64,000 nt of DNA from Astrothelium macrocarpum (taxonomy: Eukaryota; Ascomycota; Dothideomycetes; Trypetheliales; Trypetheliaceae). Both the position numbers and the translations under genes were made by a program. This document shows, in pieces, positions 18,835 to 31,757 of the stretch; within the stretch, counting starts at the first letter, position 1; every line of letters starts with the position of its first letter. The notes under the pieces are model-generated. The model was not told where the DNA came from. It ran no database searches and was given only the letters and a program-made list of their open reading frames with translations. The stretch is taken from the NCBI GenBank assembly GCA_021030915.1, contig JAGEMR010000044.1:124001-188000 (forward strand). The letters are read 5' to 3'.

Positions 18835-21499
18835 ATATCTTCAATATTTCCGACAGGACTACAAATAGAAGGACTAGCATAGATAGATCTATGCGAGTGA
18901 ATCAGATTTATAGCTGATAGCATATACTTTAAGTTTAACGAAGCGACTCTAAGAACTACGCATTATTTTTCCCTTTATCACTCTTTGTGTTGATCGATCC
19001 GGTAACAGTTGTAGTTATGGAACCTAACGGAAGCGTCCTGCTTTCGTGGCCAAGTCAAGTTGTTAAGCTGCTCCAAGTCTCTGTGTTCAAATAAGATACT
19101 ATTGAGTGGTCGTACAGTTGGAATATCTGTAGCTCCGATTGATACCCTCAACAATAACAGAAGGAGGGTTATATTTCTTATTGCAAGGCCAAGTAAAACC
19201 TTTCTTGGGCTTATGAACCCTCATCACTACGTGCGTCTGGAGGCCTAAATCGGTCATTGCTTTATGAACGGTTCTGAAGCTGCTCCCAACAAATCCAATG
19301 TTCCAAATTTCTTACTCAGCGAACCCAAACCCAACCATTCCCAGACCAGAGTCAAGTCGTGAGATACAGACTAGGATGAAGGATCTGATACTCATTTCAA
19401 ACCTCGCTACATTTCAGTGGTATCATCAAGATGCTGATCGACTTGCTTGGCTCTGCAAATAGCTCGGAATCGAAATGGCAGTTCCAGGCCTCTATACGAT
19501 ACGCAATCCCCGGGTCTGAAGCGCTTCTAGTAATTTTCAGCGTCGTGAAAACTGATTTTCTTATTCTAGTATTGTCGTGATGATCAGTTGTCAGAAGCCT
19601 ACTACCATCGTCGCATGTCTACTATACCTGCATCTTTCATCAAAAATGGATCTTTTCTTGCTTCAAATTTTCTCGAATCAAAAGATCGCTTTCCGTATAC
19701 TGTCTTACCTTGCTCATGCTAATCTCCAACCTCTTTGGGCACTCAGATTTATTCATCACTGACGCAGATTTATCAGCTTCTCATCATTTGATTCCCTTGT
19801 ATTAAATTAGTTACTCCGAGCCCACAGCTCGATTCTCATAAACAATTATGTCATTGCAGCGCCTGTGAGCAAGACTAAAGCAGCCAAATACCTACCGACT
19901 GACGTGCTGAGCATAAATGACTACATTAAATGATGAATAGTGGGTAGCGAGGGCACTCTAATAGTCAATAGGAGGTGGGCAGGCGCTCTACGAAAGGAAT
20001 GGTCGGAAATGAGGAAAAATAATCTTATAGTAATCTGTATTCATTGGCAAGCTTTATGGCAATATATTCGTTGACTCGAAGCGTATAGCATCATGTAGCT
20101 AATCTCATACGACCGAGGCTCCATCCGATCTCCCCCCGATTCTCACACCTGGGTATTTGAATGCTTGGTCCGCCTCTCATTCTCTCATCCTCTCTTGCGA
20201 CTTTTGAGAACATTATTGCATTCTTTCGCAAATAAATGTAACAAGCTTTGCTTTGCTATGCTATTGATATGTGAATATCTGCTGGATGCCTCTTTTGAAT
20301 CTTGTCTTTTGTCGAAGCTATCATATGCGCAAGCGAATGCTTCATTGGAGGGCTCCCGAGACATTGATATGCCATCAAAAACCTCCATAAAACCTTGGCG
20401 ATCGTCGATAAAAACCATAAGGGAGTTTCTCAAAAGGTTAAGATAGTACACGAGGCGTTCAGGCCGATCATGACAGGGCCAGACACTTCGCCTTGAGCTT
20501 CCTCCATGAAATCGTTGAAGGATATATCAAGACGCAAAGGATCCGAACGTCATAGACCCAAAGTTTTAAAAATCGCAGGCAAAAGAGATTTTCCAGTTGT
20601 TGGTGTCACCATGATGTCCAGGATTAGTTAAATTAGACTCACCACCTACCCACCCAAAGATACGATCTCCGAAAATAGAAACTCTTGGCTGCGGGTGGCT
20701 TGACGTGCATCGCATTGGCGTACTCCACACCCAGAAAACGGTTGGAAGCAAATCATACTAGGATAATTATGACTGATACGATAGTAGCTTGATTTGCAAG
20801 AGCAGCCCGTGCAATCTCAAGTAGCGAAAGTGACCCAGTCTAGAGGTCTTGAGTGCTTTGCGATCTTGCCTATTCTCATACATAGTTTATTCACGCAAAA
20901 TTGTTCAAGGACATATGTACATATGCGAAAAGTACTCGGCTGTGATGCTAGATTGCCTTGTTAATTTCAGCAACCATCGATGCCGGAGCGATTTCACAAG
21001 GGGATTCATGTTGGATTTTCTTGGGAACCATGCACTCAGTAGCAAAAGAAATCAAAGCCTGGACTTGTAATTGTACATTTTCCATTTCTAAATGGTTACA
21101 GTGTCCACATTTCTAAAAGGCATACCTCGAATATCGCATGTCCAGGGCATGCACAGCATGCTGTTTGCTAGAAGAAATTGAGCAGCGGACAGCTAACCGG
21201 ATCCGGAGATAAATATACGAAAGATAACAACGTACTCCTTGTGGAGGGAAAATTTAAACTTCAAAAGCACACCTCCCAGTTCCTTTGGAAACTTCAAGCC
21301 AATGAAAAGACGCTTGCGTGCCATGCCGTAGCCTGATTCGCCGATCAGGTCATATCAAATCCGAGGATACCGTATCTAGGTACATAAAATCGCGTGCGGG
21401 CAGAAGTGGAGAAAGGGGCTGAAAAAGAAAGAAAAACTGCTCCGTAGAATGAACAGGGTGATGGGATATTTGCAAGTCCTTTTAAGAAGCGCGCAATTT
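18835..21499. other. 2.7-kb gene-free interval
   Basis: This lies downstream of the dehydrogenase and of the minus-strand Zn2Cys6 gene. The sequence is moderately AT-rich with only short ORFs (none over 93 codons). I see no transposase or reverse transcriptase remnant, terminal repeat, tRNA or rRNA. A degraded mobile element too old to recognise cannot be excluded. Confidence 0.5.
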
Positions 21500-23613
21500 T
21501 CAGGATATCGAATGTGAATCTTTCTTCCAGAGATTCCAGCTCCTGACCGCCATCCCGCAGATTCTTTGCACCACCTGAGTTGTTCCTTTACCGCCCGCTT
21601 CATCTTCACAAAATCGTTTTGCAATGGCCACCTTTGTTTTGACGTCACCGTCGTCATTGTTCCATGCATGTGGGCCTTGATCGGGGAATTCAGGCAATCT
21701 CGATCCAAAATGTCGCGCGACTGCTATACTATATAGCACGTCCCGATTCTCCAACATTTGAAGAATCCCGCGAAGAGTAAGGAGGGCTTGATCGGCGTTA
21801 CGCAGAGTCAAAGGGTTCGGATCTTCGGGTGGCAAAGATACATAAAGACCAAGACACCTCCAGAATTCGCGTGAGAAATAGACGATTTGGTTTGTCTTTG
21901 GCTCTGGATATGCAGTTGGCTTCCGAAAATCAATGGTGCCGTTCGCAGCGCGGCCAGTAGGGTTAGTAGAGCATAGCAGGCCTTCAATAATTCCCAGACG
22001 AAGCTGGACCTCGGCCAATTTGGTCTGATCTTCTGGATCGCGTGGAGTGGGTGAAAAGCCAGCAGGCGGAGCCAGACGACACATGCAGGCTAGGTCCCAG
22101 ATTAATTTCGCTTCAGCAGATTCAATGCGACGTTGTCCCTCATGATCATCAGATTGGACACGACGCATTTCTGAGAGAACGTAGTCGAGTTCCTCGCATA
22201 GATGAGTATAATGTGTAATGCGCACGAGTCCAGTAGTTGTGTACCAAGTTGTTTCCAGCAGACGGTCAAGACCTGGTGCATATTCACGTGCGTACATGTT
22301 CTTGACTTCTTCAAACAGTTCGGGAGCGAGAGGCTCGGTACGAGGTGGTGGGCCGGAAGGTGTGATGCCATGGAGTGCAAACAGGTCGTCAATCTTGAGC
22401 CGATTCACTAAGAAAAGTATCAGTCAAGTCTTCCACTGGCAACCTGGTCTGCCGAGTGTGTTCCGCACGAAGAATAATAGAATAGAACTCACCTTTGCTA
22501 GGGTACGGTATTTCAATCGCCGACCGGTAAGCCTCAGAGTTATTTTGTGTAATTTGACTGTTTGCCATTGCTGCGTTTCCTTCCCCAGTTGCCAAGGCGG
22601 GATCGATGGCAGCACCGTAGTCGTATGTCGAGTCGGACGATGGATTAGGTGGGCTAGTAGAAGGAAAGCTGGAGGAGAAATTAACGCTGGATGCAGGCAC
22701 GTAGCCTTGCGGGACGTTTGAGTAGGATGAAAGTGGCGCGGTGGCGGTAGTTGTTTCTGATGCTGGTGGAGATGCAGCGCTGGGTGCAGGTTGCAGTGCA
22801 GGAGGGCCCGGTTGTTGCTTGAATATTGGATCGTAGCCCATGCACTCGCGTTTTGATTTTTGACAGTTGCGACAAGTAGGATGCGCTTCGTCACACTAGA
22901 AGTGGGAGTGACGTTAGCAGCGGGTCAGTGTGGTGGAGGTGAGAAGCATGGCGGCTATCCAATAATTGCGGTCAAGGTGGAGCGCTTCTCGCTTGCGCGC
23001 TGGTCGCGAGCTCTGAAGCGAGCCGACGAACTGCAGCCAGCGGAACCATCTCCAACCTCGTCTACAAAATGCGAATACCTCACAAGTACTTTATCATCGC
23101 CTTACTTACCTTTATTCTTCGTTTTCGGCACGTCAAACATCCAGTCTTGGTGCGTCGCTTAATCTCTTTCTTGTGCCGACCGCCCGACATGGTGCGCTGA
23201 TCCAGATGTGGTGGCATGGGATATCGCATCCCCATCTGCGCCGCCTGCGCCGCCAGACTCGAAGGTTGGGGTCCCGGTGGTGGTGGAAGGTATGGATGTG
23301 CGTAATAGGCGTTCATGGGAGGTCCGGCTTGCGGCAGCGTCGAAGGTGCAGGATAGGTCGATGATGGCTGTTGCGCCGAGGGCTGGTTCTGACCATCAAA
23401 AGAGCGGATGGGCGGGAGATTGACAGGATGTTGCGACATACTTGTCGTGGATGGGGTGCGATAGTCCGCAGACTGGCCGCCGGGCTGTTGGCCTTGGGGT
23501 GGATAGGTGTAGGAATTCTGGAGCGAGGGTGAGGGATATGAAGGGGGCTCGGAGTACGAAGGGCGCTGCTGGTGAACAATATGACTATTTGTCGCACCAG
23601 AATGCTCGGCCAT
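21500..23613 (-). CDS. Zn2Cys6 fungal transcription factor
   Basis: Three exons (23613-23110, 22895-22493, 22407-21500) give 604 residues. After a Pro/Gln/Ser-rich N-terminus comes the binuclear zinc cluster with cysteines at 159, 162, 169, 176, 179 and 186 (Cx2Cx6Cx6Cx2Cx6C). Basic residues KEIKRRTK precede it. A second Ser/Thr/Pro-rich region and a helical C-terminal regulatory domain of about 300 residues follow (from NRLKIDDLFALHGI). The 214-nt first intron splits the zinc cluster before its third Cys and carries a GCTAAC branch site; the second intron is 85 nt. The product should be a nuclear DNA-binding regulator, resembling the Moc3-type C6 proteins. Target genes are unknown; its neighbours do not form an obvious pathway. 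Confidence 0.92.
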
Positions 23614-25893
23614 TACGACCAGGCCGGTCCAGCATCAAGCGCGGCGGAGGCAGGAAACGAGATGATGGAACCGGGGATTGGCCGCCAGCAGGTACAGATG
23701 TAGATGCAGATATGGTGACGGGTGGTGTAAATGTGGGCGAGTGCGAGGAGCAGCAAATTCAAGACAGGAATTGGTCGTCGGGCCACGGACGAAGACAAGC
23801 ACCGCGCAGCGTTGAGATGTTATTTGGATGTGGATGGAGTATGACGCCCTGGACGGCCGGGCCGTTGGCAACGCGCAGGATGGATTCAGACGGGGTTCTC
23901 GCTCGCTTGAATACGCGAACGGGAGGAGGAAAAGGTTGGCGACCTTTAGGACCGGGCGCAGGGGCAACATGGGGGACATGGGCCTGCCCGCCCAATTCTT
24001 TGCCTCGTCCCCAGCTCACTCAGCTCCCAAACTAATCAGCTCCGCGGCGCTGCAGGGGGCGGCCCAAGGAAAACCTGTCGCGTCCCATGTCCTTCGACTC
24101 CTTCGAATGCTGCTTCCAGAAGATGGGCGGAGTGCGCCATTTGCCTCCATCTATAGAGACACATTAGCCTCACACTCTTCCTCCCTCGGCTGCTAGCTGA
24201 TTCGGGCAATTTGGTATCCTCATCTCACTCTGGGAGCCAACAGGCTGGGCGGCTGCTTGCGTCCCGAGCCATCTAATCGTCAGCGTATCAGCCTCGTTCC
24301 AGGAACTTTGGCGTGCCGCATCACCTGCTCTCTTGCTCTATCCACCCAGAGCAGCTTCACATTCGAGCGGTGCATCGGCTGCAATGGTGCCGATTCGTCC
24401 ATCTGTTAACGAACCGTTGCGCCTCACAAACTACATTGCCATATTGAAAGCATTGATGGAGCAAACTGTAGACGAAGCAATCGTTTGAGTTTGAACTATC
24501 TTGCCCTTCCGTGGCCAGAGTGCGGAAAACAACAAGATTAGGTTTGAAGCACTGGATCTTCGAGGAGAGATTGGCCATGGCACGCGCTCCCAAATCGAGC
24601 CAAAGTCTCTGTTGAGCGTCTCCACAACCAGACTTTCATTACTGCATGGGACAATGAAAGATGTGCTCAAGGGTGTTGACAGGCAAAAATTGCGCCGCCC
24701 CAACATCATGCGTTTGATGCATCGTAAATGTAGCTTATTTCTTAATATTCCTTATTGATCGACCTCAACGTTCAAACTAGTAGCAATCTGTCACAGATCG
24801 CCTTCAGGTACTTACCGATCTTATCAGCCTCGGGCGCCTCTACTCCATTGGGCAATTGTCCATGACTGCCCATATTTTGACCAATCTTTTTCCGGTTGGA
24901 AAGTACACATTCGTCCCAAGCTCCCTCCTTTGCACATTGAGGCTTGAACCCGCAGCCTTCGTTTTGAAAGCTACAATCGCACGCTGTAGGAACCGGAATT
25001 ATCATAATGCCCACCCAAGCCATGGATTTTTGGAAAGGTTGAGCGATGCGTGAGATAAATTTTCGATACCTTCAGCTTATCCTTTTTTTGGACTTAGATT
25101 CATCATACGCATAGCTATTTAGATGAAACCATGAAACCGAATGAACCAATCAACTTGTTATGTCACTCTTATTAGTATATGACGGACTTGATGGACTTTC
25201 ATGCGAAGAAGTGCAGTATCATGGCCTGGATATATACACTTTAGACGGAATGACTAAAGATGATGAAAGCAATCCTTTTGTCAGCCTGACTCAAGAGATA
25301 AGCGCCAGTGGGAATCTAAAAATTACAGCACCGGCAACGCGAGGAATGGCTCGGGTCATAGCGCAAGCTTGACCGGGGCAAGATTCATGCACACGCATTC
25401 TAGAAAAAGATACTACTAGGACTCACAATGACACATATGATAGGTCGCAATGTATTTGGTATGCCCTAAAATATATCAGAGACACCCTCAACCTGGTATC
25501 GACCTGTCCAAAAATTCGACTACTTTCGAGCTGCAGCTTTCTAAAAACAGTACGATCTGGAATTAGTAGTAAGCTTGGCCAAGTAGATGTCCTGAGTCTA
25601 TGATGTTTCTTTCTCCGGCTGCTGATTCCATGTCAGTCTTTGGTAGCAATGATTTGATTCAGCCAATTATAAACCTAAATCAATTGTGCCACTAATTCAC
25701 TGTCTTGATGAGCGCTGGATTATGTGCCCCGGTAGCTCAATTGTTTCTGCACACATTGTACAAAATCGAATCAGAAACGCTACAAAGGGTATGTAGCAAA
25801 GACACCATAATCGCGAACACAACAGAAGTAGAGTGTCAAAGACGCACGCAGTGCCACCAAGTCGTGATAATAATTCGTCATTGGCTCATCAGA
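23614..25893. other. Upstream region of the Zn2Cys6 gene and downstream region of the homeobox-C2H2 gene
   Basis: The first 450 bp (23,614-24,070) are GC-rich and carry long open frames on both strands without protein character, typical of a fungal promoter/5' UTR. The rest is ordinary intergenic DNA. One Cys-rich ORF at 24772-25023 (-) is discussed as a finding. No tRNA fold was convincing. Confidence 0.45.
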
Positions 25894-28871
25894 TTAGCCT
25901 GCCCCTTTCCGAAAATTCGAGAATTTTTTGGTCACTCCGCTGAGTGCATTGAAAAGTTTTGGCCGCTTACCTTCTCCTTCGCTTCCCGTGCTCCAACTCT
26001 TTAGACCCTGCATTTCGATGGCAGCCTCCATTACACTTGGACTCCTCTCAAGTCGTACCGGTGGATCTTTTTCTTCCCTCCTCGCTGCTTTCTCCAAAAC
26101 CTTGGCGTGCTCACCATGTACGCCTTTATGACGATGCTTCAGGTGACTCCGGAACCCTTCAATGTCGTAGAATTTGGTTTGCTTGCACATGCGTAAGCCA
26201 TGCTTACTCTCAAGATGGTCAAGGCGCAAACCATAGTCGGAATTCGGCGGAAATGGCTCTCCACAGAAATTGCAAGTATCGAGCGCCACAGAAGCCGATG
26301 GTGAAGCAGGAGACGCACGGGGGGACTGGAAACTGGTTCCGGCAGGAGTAATACAACCACTCAGGTCCTGAACTTGGTAGCAAGACCAGAATATCTTTGG
26401 CGGCGTACGAAGAGACATGTAGTTACGATATTTATCGACTTCTTCCCGAGTATGGAAACGCATACGAGTGAGGTCCAGTTCGAGCTGCCACGGCTCACCA
26501 GTGCTTTCGTAATGGCGCCTGGAACGCAATCGAATTAGTGCCCACGCAGTTACCACTCGAGGCTTGAAGGTACTTACCGAGCATCTTGCTGATTATCAAA
26601 CGTTTTGGGCTGCTTACAGCACCGACATGTTACTGTCAATGGCAAATTCGTGGGTTTGTAAAGCGTGGGTCGGAGCCATCCGACATCGGGATCCCACCAT
26701 GTAGACAGCTCTTCACCCTCTCCAAAATGGCGTGCAACATCCTTGATACGTTTTTCCCAGCTCGAATGATATCGACGACAAAACCCACACCACAAAGCTC
26801 GACTCTCCGGAGGTAACTGCTCTGCCTCCCCCTTCCACTCGGAAAATTGATTCAACTGCTCGTCATCTGCATGTTTCAAGTGGACTTGACGGATGTGTTG
26901 AAAGAGATGATCTTTTCGGGCAAAGGTACGCTTCGAAGTCGATTTCTTGGCGCAAGTGTAGTAATTATGTTCTTGCAAATGCTGTTCATCAGGGTACAAC
27001 TTCATACAATACGGACAGACCTGAGGCGGCTGCAAATCATCCTTCTTTGCGCCTGGTGTACATACCCAGACTTGACGAGGAACGTGGAGTGTTTCTTGGT
27101 GTCGCTTCCATTCATAAGGTCTGGCAAATCGCGCAAAGCACCATGTGCAATGATATTTTGTGGTTTTTCCGCCCGGCGTTTCTTGTAGTGGATCGCTCTT
27201 TCCATCATCTTTTCCTGGTCTTGTCCCGTACGGGTTATGTCGGTATCTTCTCCTTCCTCGGCGTGGAGCACGCCCGAGCGATGTCGCACTTTTCGCGGAA
27301 CTGGAACTGAGACCAGACGCCCCAGATGTGCTTGATGCACCTGTGCTTTCGCCTGTAGAGCTAGCAACAGACCGAGGAGCGGATGGCCTCTGAGTATACG
27401 ATTGTGCCAATTCTTCGGGATTGTTCAAAGCTAGGAATGTTTTGTAGGTCGGCGCAGCATTTTCAATAGCCTCCAAAGACACTGGCCCATCCTCGATGGA
27501 TTCTTTCTCAAACCGTTCGATGCTCGACGCGCCAGATGAGAGAGAAACACGGTCCAGGCTTTGCTGAGTAAGTTGTGTCGGGATGGGTTTCCCTTGACCG
27601 TCATGAACAACCGGGCCAACTGCAGGTTCCTCGGTCGGCTCTGTAGAGTTGATTAAAGCGTTAGCTTGTTGCATTCAAGTGGAACATTAAATGAACATGG
27701 AAGACTTGCCACTACACGGTCTGCGCTGTCGTGTGTTTCCAAACCAGTTCTTGACCGTCTTGGGTTTCAATTTCAATTGATTGGCAAGCAGTTCCACCTC
27801 TTCTTTTGTTGGATAAGCGTTTTGTTCAAAATGCTGCTCCAGTACGGCTTTGGCATCCGACGGAATGCGTCCTCGATGAGAGACGCCATCAGTCGTCCTT
27901 GGTGATAGTGATTTTCCAAAAGAGCTCACAGCGTCAGATTGTGCCGGCATGGTCGATGCCAAAGAGTAGCTTTCCTGGGGCAAGAGACCTGGAGGTGGCC
28001 CAGCAATTGCAAGTCCGATGTTCTCGTTGCCCACTGAGAGTGTATTCGGATCATAGTTGTAGCCGTGATAACCTTCCGTACTGGGCATGGCAAAGTGTCC
28101 TGACAGATGAGAAGTGCCATAGTCAGCCATGCTGGCGCCGGTCATTTCAGGCGCATGAAATTGAAGAGACGGTGGTCCCAGTGTTCCAGTGTCGTGCAGA
28201 TCTGACAAGGGGTGTTCATTGAATTGGAAGTTGAAGCCGCTGGCCAAGGGAGCATTGATTGGATCGAATGTTTCCCGACCTGATGTATCAACCGGTGGGA
28301 ATTGGGTCTGAGTGATAGGAACGGGAGCCAGCTGCTGGTTTGCGATCTGCTGGTTCTCGGGCCATTGCGCCAGAGGGTAATCATCCTGCTGTCCAGCAAC
28401 AGTATGAGAGGTGTTACCATAGCCAGGCAGTGACACAGCATTGGGACCGGTCAAGAAGTTTTGGTATTCCCGGGTAAGCGGGGCATATGCATCAAGGCCG
28501 GAGAGAGTTGTGCTGGGGGCAGACTGCTGCGGTGGCACGGCGGGCTGGCTATAGGGATAACTGTACATGTTGCCCAGAATCTTGGACGCCTTAGGGTGCG
28601 GCTCGCCCTGGGCCGTTTGGGTAAAGGGGGCATTGTGGGCATACATGTCGCGGTCGGACAAGACATCCATTTGCGGGTGCCACTGCAACACTTCATTCTG
28701 CTGATGTTGGGCCAACGCGTGGTCTGGAGGATCGACACGACCAGCACGACCGACACGACCGACACGTTCTTGCTCGTCGTAGTCTTGCTTGGCCCAAACC
28801 TGCGCCGTCGTGGACTCGGGCAGCGTCGTGGTGGGGGAGGTCCAAAAGTCGGAGGCATTCCATTGCGACAT
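25894..28871 (-). CDS. Homeobox plus C2H2 zinc-finger transcription factor
   Basis: The model has three exons: 28871-27716, 27664-26578 and 26518-25894, giving 955 residues. Residues 333-384 form an atypical (TALE-like) homeodomain: RGRIPSDAKAVLEQHFEQNA, then recognition helix TVKNWFGNTRQRR. Several zinc-finger-like units follow: YHCTWCFARFARPYEWKRHQ, VCPYCMKLYPDEQHLQEH, the C2H2-like ALWCGFCRRYHSSWEKRI and CNFCGEPF with HLESKH. The N-terminal third is Gln/Pro-rich and disordered. This domain pair occurs in a family of filamentous-fungal nuclear regulators. The second intron is clean (GTAAGT, TTCCAG). The first is not: to keep frame it needs donor GTAGTG at 27715 and an AAG acceptor at 27665. 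If unspliced, the first frame stops at 27687 and a new ATG occurs at 27674. I prefer one gene. Confidence 0.8.
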
Positions 28872-29435
28872 TCGGTCTGGAGACCCGCCAGAGCGGCGCA
28901 GTCTCGCTGCGGTGGTGCGTACAATGCAAACGTCGCGCTGATGAGTAGGGCTGGGAGGGGAGCGTCGGCCTTGACGTTGAGGGCGTTCCACCAGCTCCCC
29001 GCGTTACGTGCCAATCAACACCCATGGCAGCTTATCCGCATGAGGTGTTGTCAAGGACCAGGGGGTGGTAAGTTTATCTAAAGTACCGCTCAAAGAATTG
29101 GCGGACGTGAATAGCATTATACAGGCTATTGCCTATCTATGGAAGATCATGGTTGACATGACGCAAAATCTTCTCATGCTCAGCGCACGCCTGAACGCCT
29201 GGGCCCTGTACGAGTTGATTTCGCAGACCAAACCCCTGTCCAATGCTGTTGAAGACGACCCGACAACCCAATGCTTGCTTGTGGTATCATAAACATCATG
29301 AAGCCTGTTGAAGCATATGATGCAAAGGCATGAAAATCTCCAGCACCCCCATGGCGACGGCCTCAACTAGCCGCCGCAGCCAACAGTTGCTTGCGGCCCG
29401 GCTGCCGCCCCCTGTTGCGTTCCCGCCTCCATGGT
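28872..29435. promoter_or_regulatory. Upstream region of the homeobox-C2H2 gene and 3' flank of SAHH
   Basis: These 564 bp contain no gene. The homeobox frame stays open upstream to 28991, so a start 40 codons earlier is possible but gives a low-quality extension. Confidence 0.4.
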
Positions 29436-30972
29436 TTAGTATCTGTACATTTCGCTCTTGAATGGTCCCTCGATCGGCAGGCCCATGTATTCGGCTTGCT
29501 TGGGACTTAGCTTGCTGAGCTTGGCATTGACGTGCTCCAAATGCAGTAATGCCACTTGCTCGTCCAGAATCTTTGGCAGCACATATACGCCAACATCCAA
29601 CTTGCCCGTCTTGCCAAACTCAATGTACTTGTTGCCAAATGCCTCGTCATCTGCCTTGTAGAGCATGATTTGTGCAAGCACTTGGTTGGTGAAGGAGCAG
29701 GACATGACGAAGGATGAGTGGCCTGTGGCACAGCCCAGATTGACGAGACGGCCTTCGGCCAGGAGGATAATGTGACGACCGCTTGGCATCAAGAACCGAT
29801 CAACCTGTGGTTTAATGTTCTGCACCGACTTGGCATTGGCTTTGAGCCAGGCGACATCAATCTCAATATCGAAATGGCCAATGTCTGTTATGACGTGAGT
29901 GTCTTGATTCGGAGGCAGCCAAGCATGAGACTGATGTGGGGGAAACGCCAAACTTACTGCAGACAATTGCGTCATTCTTCATGGCCTCAAAGTGTTGCCC
30001 AGTCAGGATATCTCGGCATCCAGTAGTGGTGACAAAGATTTGCCCCAGTGGTGCAGCATCCTCCATTGTGGTGACTTGATAGCCCGAAACGGCAGCTTGA
30101 AGAGCATTGATGGGATCGACTTCGGTGACAATCACTCTGGCTCCCATGGAATGTAACGCTTGTGCGCAACCTTTGCCCACATCGCCAAAGCCCGCAACGA
30201 CAGCGACTTTCCCTGCAATCATGACATCTGTAGCACGCTTGATACCGTCGACGAGTGACTCCCGACATCCGTACAAGTTGTCAAACTTTGATTTGGTCAC
30301 CGAGTCATTCACGTTGATGGCAGGGACAAGGAGACCATGTTCCTTGCCCTTGTTCTTCAACATCCGGTACAGGTGATGAACACCCGTTGTCGTCTCTTCG
30401 GAAACGCCGTAACAATCCTTGAGCATCTCGGGGTATTTGCTATGTACGAGTGCTGTAAGATCGCCACCGTCGTCAAGAATTAGATTTAGTTTCTTGCCAT
30501 CCTTGAATGCTGTGAGTTGCTGCTCGAGACACCAGTTGTATTCGTCATCTGTCTCGCCTTTCCAGGCAAAGCTATCAATTGGTCAGAGATGTGGACAAGA
30601 TCGAGATTAAGGGTGCTTGACATACACGGGAGTGCCTCCAGCAGCAATCGCTGCAGCAGCATGATCTTGTGTGGAGAAAATATTGCAACTTGTCCAGGTC
30701 AATTCTGCACCGAGAGCAGAGAGCGTCTCAATGAGGACGGCAGTTTGAATGGCTAAACATGCATTAGATTGGCAGATGGGTAGCATTCAAGGCTCATTAC
30801 TCATATGAAGACATCCTGCGATGCGTGCACCCTTTAACGGCCGCTCGCTGGCATATTTTTGTCTTGTTGCCATCAAACCCGGCATCTCATTCTCAGCCAA
30901 CTCGATTTCCCTGCGGCCAAAGGCTGCAAGACTGATATCGGCGACTTTGAACTTGGATGCTGGAGCACTCAT
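29436..30972 (-). CDS. sah1: S-adenosylhomocysteine hydrolase
   Basis: Four exons (30972-30801, 30752-30626, 30571-29958, 29884-29436) give 453 residues, the usual length. The N-terminus SKFKVADISLAAFGRREIEL, the substrate region TSCNIFSTQDHAAAAIA and the NAD motif VVAGFGDVGKG are all present. So are the C-terminal residues ending in KSEMYRY, part of the cofactor-binding tail. The enzyme splits S-adenosylhomocysteine to adenosine and homocysteine in the cytosol, relieving product inhibition of every methyltransferase in the cell. Introns are 48, 54 and 73 nt with standard ends; the first starts GTAATG and has a CTAAT branch site. Nothing is missing or odd. Confidence 0.97.
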
Positions 30973-31757
30973 TGTGACTGATTGGTATACAAGCGAGATT
31001 GGGAAGGAGAAAGGATGGAGAAGGGAAGGTGCTGGCAAGATAGATAGGTGGTAGAAGGGCGAGGCGGTGGGTGAAGAATTTGCTTCCAACAGGAAGTTTG
31101 AGCTGGATAATAAGGTGGTGCGCTGATGGTGGCCTTACATCACCGTACACGGCCTACCGAGAACGGACCTACTCCGAATCACAATCCCGGTCTCTTTACG
31201 CAGATTTCGTCAGATTGCCGACGGAGTGGATGTACGGCAACGGTGGTGATGCTATTCATCGTGGTTACTTTGATTAGAGATTGCGATGGAAACAACACCA
31301 GTTCAAAGCTTGCCTCACTCGCCAAATGCCTAATTGGGTATAGGTGGTAGGCCTCGACGAAAGAAATGCCATCAAACAGTAACAGATCTTCTACGTATCT
31401 CCAAAACCTTTCGTACCAGTTAGTAATGCAACGGATTTTTCCACGACTGCTTGATGACTTGGACTGGAGCTCGGAGGCTGAGTCAGCACTATTCACAGAG
31501 TGACCTTTCATTAACGATTGTGTTGGTTTAAGAATCGGAAACCCGGCTTTCACAATGCCAAAACGAGATTACCTATGTCTAATGCTCGTATCATTCGCTT
31601 AGAAGACCCAGAGTCCGGTGTCGCTGTGATCCACATTTCTCCAGACACCCCGAATGGTTTCTGCCATGCGATGTAATCCACACACATCGATTTCGATGTG
31701 ATTTATAAAAAGAGCCATCGCCTGAACCCAAGCATGTGATGCATTAGCATGGAGTCT
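30973..31757. other. SAHH promoter and PRP31 3' flank
   Basis: These 785 bp contain no convincing gene. The SAHH frame is open 39 codons upstream of the chosen ATG, but that stretch looks like 5' UTR. A 124-codon ORF at 31179-31553 (-) shows no protein features. Confidence 0.45.

Noticed and set aside
18835..21499. Degraded transposon
   Set aside because: No coding remnant, terminal inverted repeat or target duplication could be seen; the interval is only long and gene-free.
23442..24035. 197-codon + strand ORF near the Zn2Cys6 gene start
   Set aside because: It overlaps the first exon and GC-rich promoter of the Zn2Cys6 gene; the translation is Arg/Gly-rich without any domain.
25723..25795. 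tRNA-like start (GGTAGCTCAAT)
   Set aside because: It resembles a D-arm, but no anticodon arm, T-arm or acceptor pairing follows.
28461..29081. 206-codon + strand ORF
   Set aside because: It is the antisense shadow of the homeobox gene's N-terminal exon.
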